This document shows positions 5,567-6,141 of a stretch of DNA of 6,141 nucleotides, piece by piece. This stretch comes from Bacteroidota bacterium. Lineage in GTDB: Bacteria > Bacteroidota > Bacteroidia > Bacteroidales > B18-G4. The position numbers and the translations under genes are program-made. The notes under the pieces are model-generated. The model was not told where the DNA came from and ran no database searches. It was given only the letters and a program-made list of their open reading frames with translations. The stretch spans positions 1 through 6,141 of the forward strand of contig DAOVZP010000107.1 of NCBI GenBank assembly GCA_030635045.1. The letters are read 5' to 3'. Positions within the stretch are counted from its first letter, which is position 1; each line of letters opens with the position of its first letter.

Positions 5567-5770
5567 TTATTCTTTTTTGGCAACGTCCTTGCTGCTTTCC
5601 TCATCTTCCTCGTCGGTGTTCAGGCCTTTCTTGAATTCGCGGGTCCCGCGCCCGATCCCTTTCATCAGCTCGGGAATCTTCTTGCCGCCGAAAAGCAATA
5701 GCACTACCAGCACGATCAGGATGATCTGCCAGTAACCGGGCATGCCTAATATAATTGATAGGTTTATCAT
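5567..5770 (-). CDS. tatA: Sec-independent protein translocase subunit TatA/TatE
   Basis: TatA forms the membrane-thinning component that, with TatC, moves folded twin-arginine proteins across the inner membrane. The 67-residue form has a short N-terminus, a transmembrane helix at about 12-27 with polar Q15, the hallmark hinge FGGKKIPEL (27-35), an amphipathic helix to about 50 ([13 protein letters not shown]), and an acidic tail with DEEDEE (53-58). The reading frame is open to an ATG at 5827, but the Met at 5770 is preferred: the extra 19 residues do not resemble TatA, and the -7 promoter box lies inside them. Length is normal for the family. Neither tatC nor tatB is in the window. A strong terminator follows. 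Confidence 0.93.
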   Translation of the reverse strand: MINLSIILGMPGYWQIILIVLVVLLLFGGKKIPELMKGIGRGTREFKKGLNTDEEDEESSKDVAKKE

Positions 5771-5790
5771 GTCTGTAGCATTTGTTAATG

Positions 5791-5798
5791 CAAATATA
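5791..5798 (-). promoter_or_regulatory. Bacteroidota -7 box for tatA
   Basis: The minus strand reads TATATTTG, an exact TAnnTTTG match, 20 bp before the ATG at 5770. TTTT around 5817-5820 is the only -33 candidate and is weak. This box decides the start choice for tatA, because a start at 5827 would lie upstream of the transcript. Confidence 0.6.
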
Positions 5799-5839
5799 CT
5801 AAACAATTTACAATCTAAAAGCCCCATTTCACCCCCAAC

Positions 5840-5867
5840 TCAACCCTCAACCCTCAACCCTCAACCC
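5840..5867. repeat. Heptanucleotide tandem repeat TCAACCC x4
   Basis: Four perfect 7-bp units, preceded by a degenerate C-rich stretch (5832-5839). The minus strand reads GGGTTGA repeats, four G-runs with four-base loops, a canonical G-quadruplex motif. The array lies in the divergent region between tatA and the deiminase-like gene, upstream of both promoter boxes. Confidence 0.92.
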
Positions 5868-5884
5868 TTTTTAAGTTTTTTTTC

Positions 5885-5892
5885 TAATTTTG
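5885..5892 (+). promoter_or_regulatory. Bacteroidota -7 box for the deiminase-like gene
   Basis: TAATTTTG is an exact TAnnTTTG match 47 bp before the ATG at 5940, predicting a leader of about 40 bases, longer than those of the other genes here. It follows a T-rich stretch (5868-5883). No TTG is seen at the expected -33 distance. Confidence 0.5.
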
Positions 5893-5939
5893 ACAACCAA
5901 TCCCCCATTAAACTATCTAATCTAAAAATACTCTGCTAT

Positions 5940-6141
5940 ATGAAAATGATCAAGCTGCTCTTAATTACCGCACTCATCATATTTGCTGCCAATGCCGGGG
6001 CACAGGAAGGACAGGATATTCCCATCTGGAAGAAGATGCATTACCTCAGTGAAGAGGAAATGAAACTTCCTCATGATAATGCAAAGGACTTTTACCCGAC
6101 CGATCCGCCGGATCACCCGGTACGCATGGTGGGAGAGTATG
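5940..6141 (+). CDS. Secreted agmatine deiminase / peptidylarginine deiminase-like protein, 3' truncated
   Basis: Only the first 67 codons are in the window, and the frame is open to the right edge. Residues 1-21 are a clear Sec signal peptide (KMIK, then LLLITALIIFAANAGA before Q22), so the protein is exported. After a polar segment the visible part contains LSEEEM (36-41) and DPPDHPVRMVGEY (55-67). A Pro-rich stretch followed by PVR, two or three residues and E(Y/F/W) is the usual entry to the agmatine deiminase / Porphyromonas-type peptidylarginine deiminase fold. The catalytic Asp, Glu, His and Cys of the family would all lie beyond the edge and cannot be checked. Such enzymes convert a guanidino group to a ureido group. 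The start is set by the signal peptide. The alternative is an unrelated exported protein. Confidence 0.6.
   Translation, partial: MKMIKLLLITALIIFAANAGAQEGQDIPIWKKMHYLSEEEMKLPHDNAKDFYPTDPPDHPVRMVGEY

Noticed and set aside
5471..5701. Plus-strand 76-residue frame across the tatA terminator
   Set aside because: It runs through the terminator stem and then antisense to tatA; its hydrophobic part is the reverse of the tatA coding region.
5771..5827. Upstream in-frame extension of tatA to an ATG at 5827
   Set aside because: The extra 19 residues do not fit TatA and the -7 promoter box lies within them, so translation must start at 5770.

Overview
The window looks like chromosomal DNA of a member of the Bacteroidota, probably class Bacteroidia. 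Four signs support this: a C-terminal type IX secretion (T9SS) sorting domain, two lipoproteins with short SC-type lipoboxes, a DUF4837-type lipoprotein (a family known essentially from this phylum), and several copies of the Bacteroidota -7 promoter box TAnnTTTG a short distance before start codons. Shine-Dalgarno sequences are weak or absent, as is usual in this phylum. No rRNA, tRNA, CRISPR array, transposase or phage gene was seen.

Layout from left to right. Bases 1-162 hold no gene but contain stacked short tandem repeats. Then come three plus-strand genes: a secreted 24-residue-repeat solenoid (receptor L-domain type) with a T9SS tail (163-1602), a 66-residue protein with the marks of a single histone fold (1700-1900), and a small lipocalin-like lipoprotein (2009-2419). 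A repeat-filled convergent junction follows. Next is a minus-strand block: a DUF4837 lipoprotein (2509-3531) directly downstream of an MltD-type lytic transglycosylase with three LysM domains (3565-5304). A 262-bp spacer with a REP-like remnant and a strong minus-strand terminator comes next, then tatA (5567-5770). Divergent from tatA, a secreted protein whose visible part resembles the agmatine deiminase / peptidylarginine deiminase family runs off the right edge (5940 onward).

Most of the genes serve the cell envelope: a peptidoglycan-cleaving enzyme, its lipoprotein neighbour, a Tat translocase component, exported surface proteins and a small lipoprotein. The exception is the histone-like protein, which would act on the nucleoid. 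It is the most interesting item: it keeps the histone R-x-T-x4-D signature at the spacing found in archaeal histones, with an alpha-2 helix about one turn shorter. It has its own promoter box and a plausible terminator.

The second notable theme is the intergenic DNA. Several gaps carry tandem repeats with 7- or 8-bp units. The unit differs from gap to gap, but the C-rich arrays always have the C-rich strand on plus, whatever the direction of the flanking genes. Two of them make canonical G-quadruplex motifs on the minus strand. They resemble in kind the heptanucleotide STRR repeats known from filamentous cyanobacteria.
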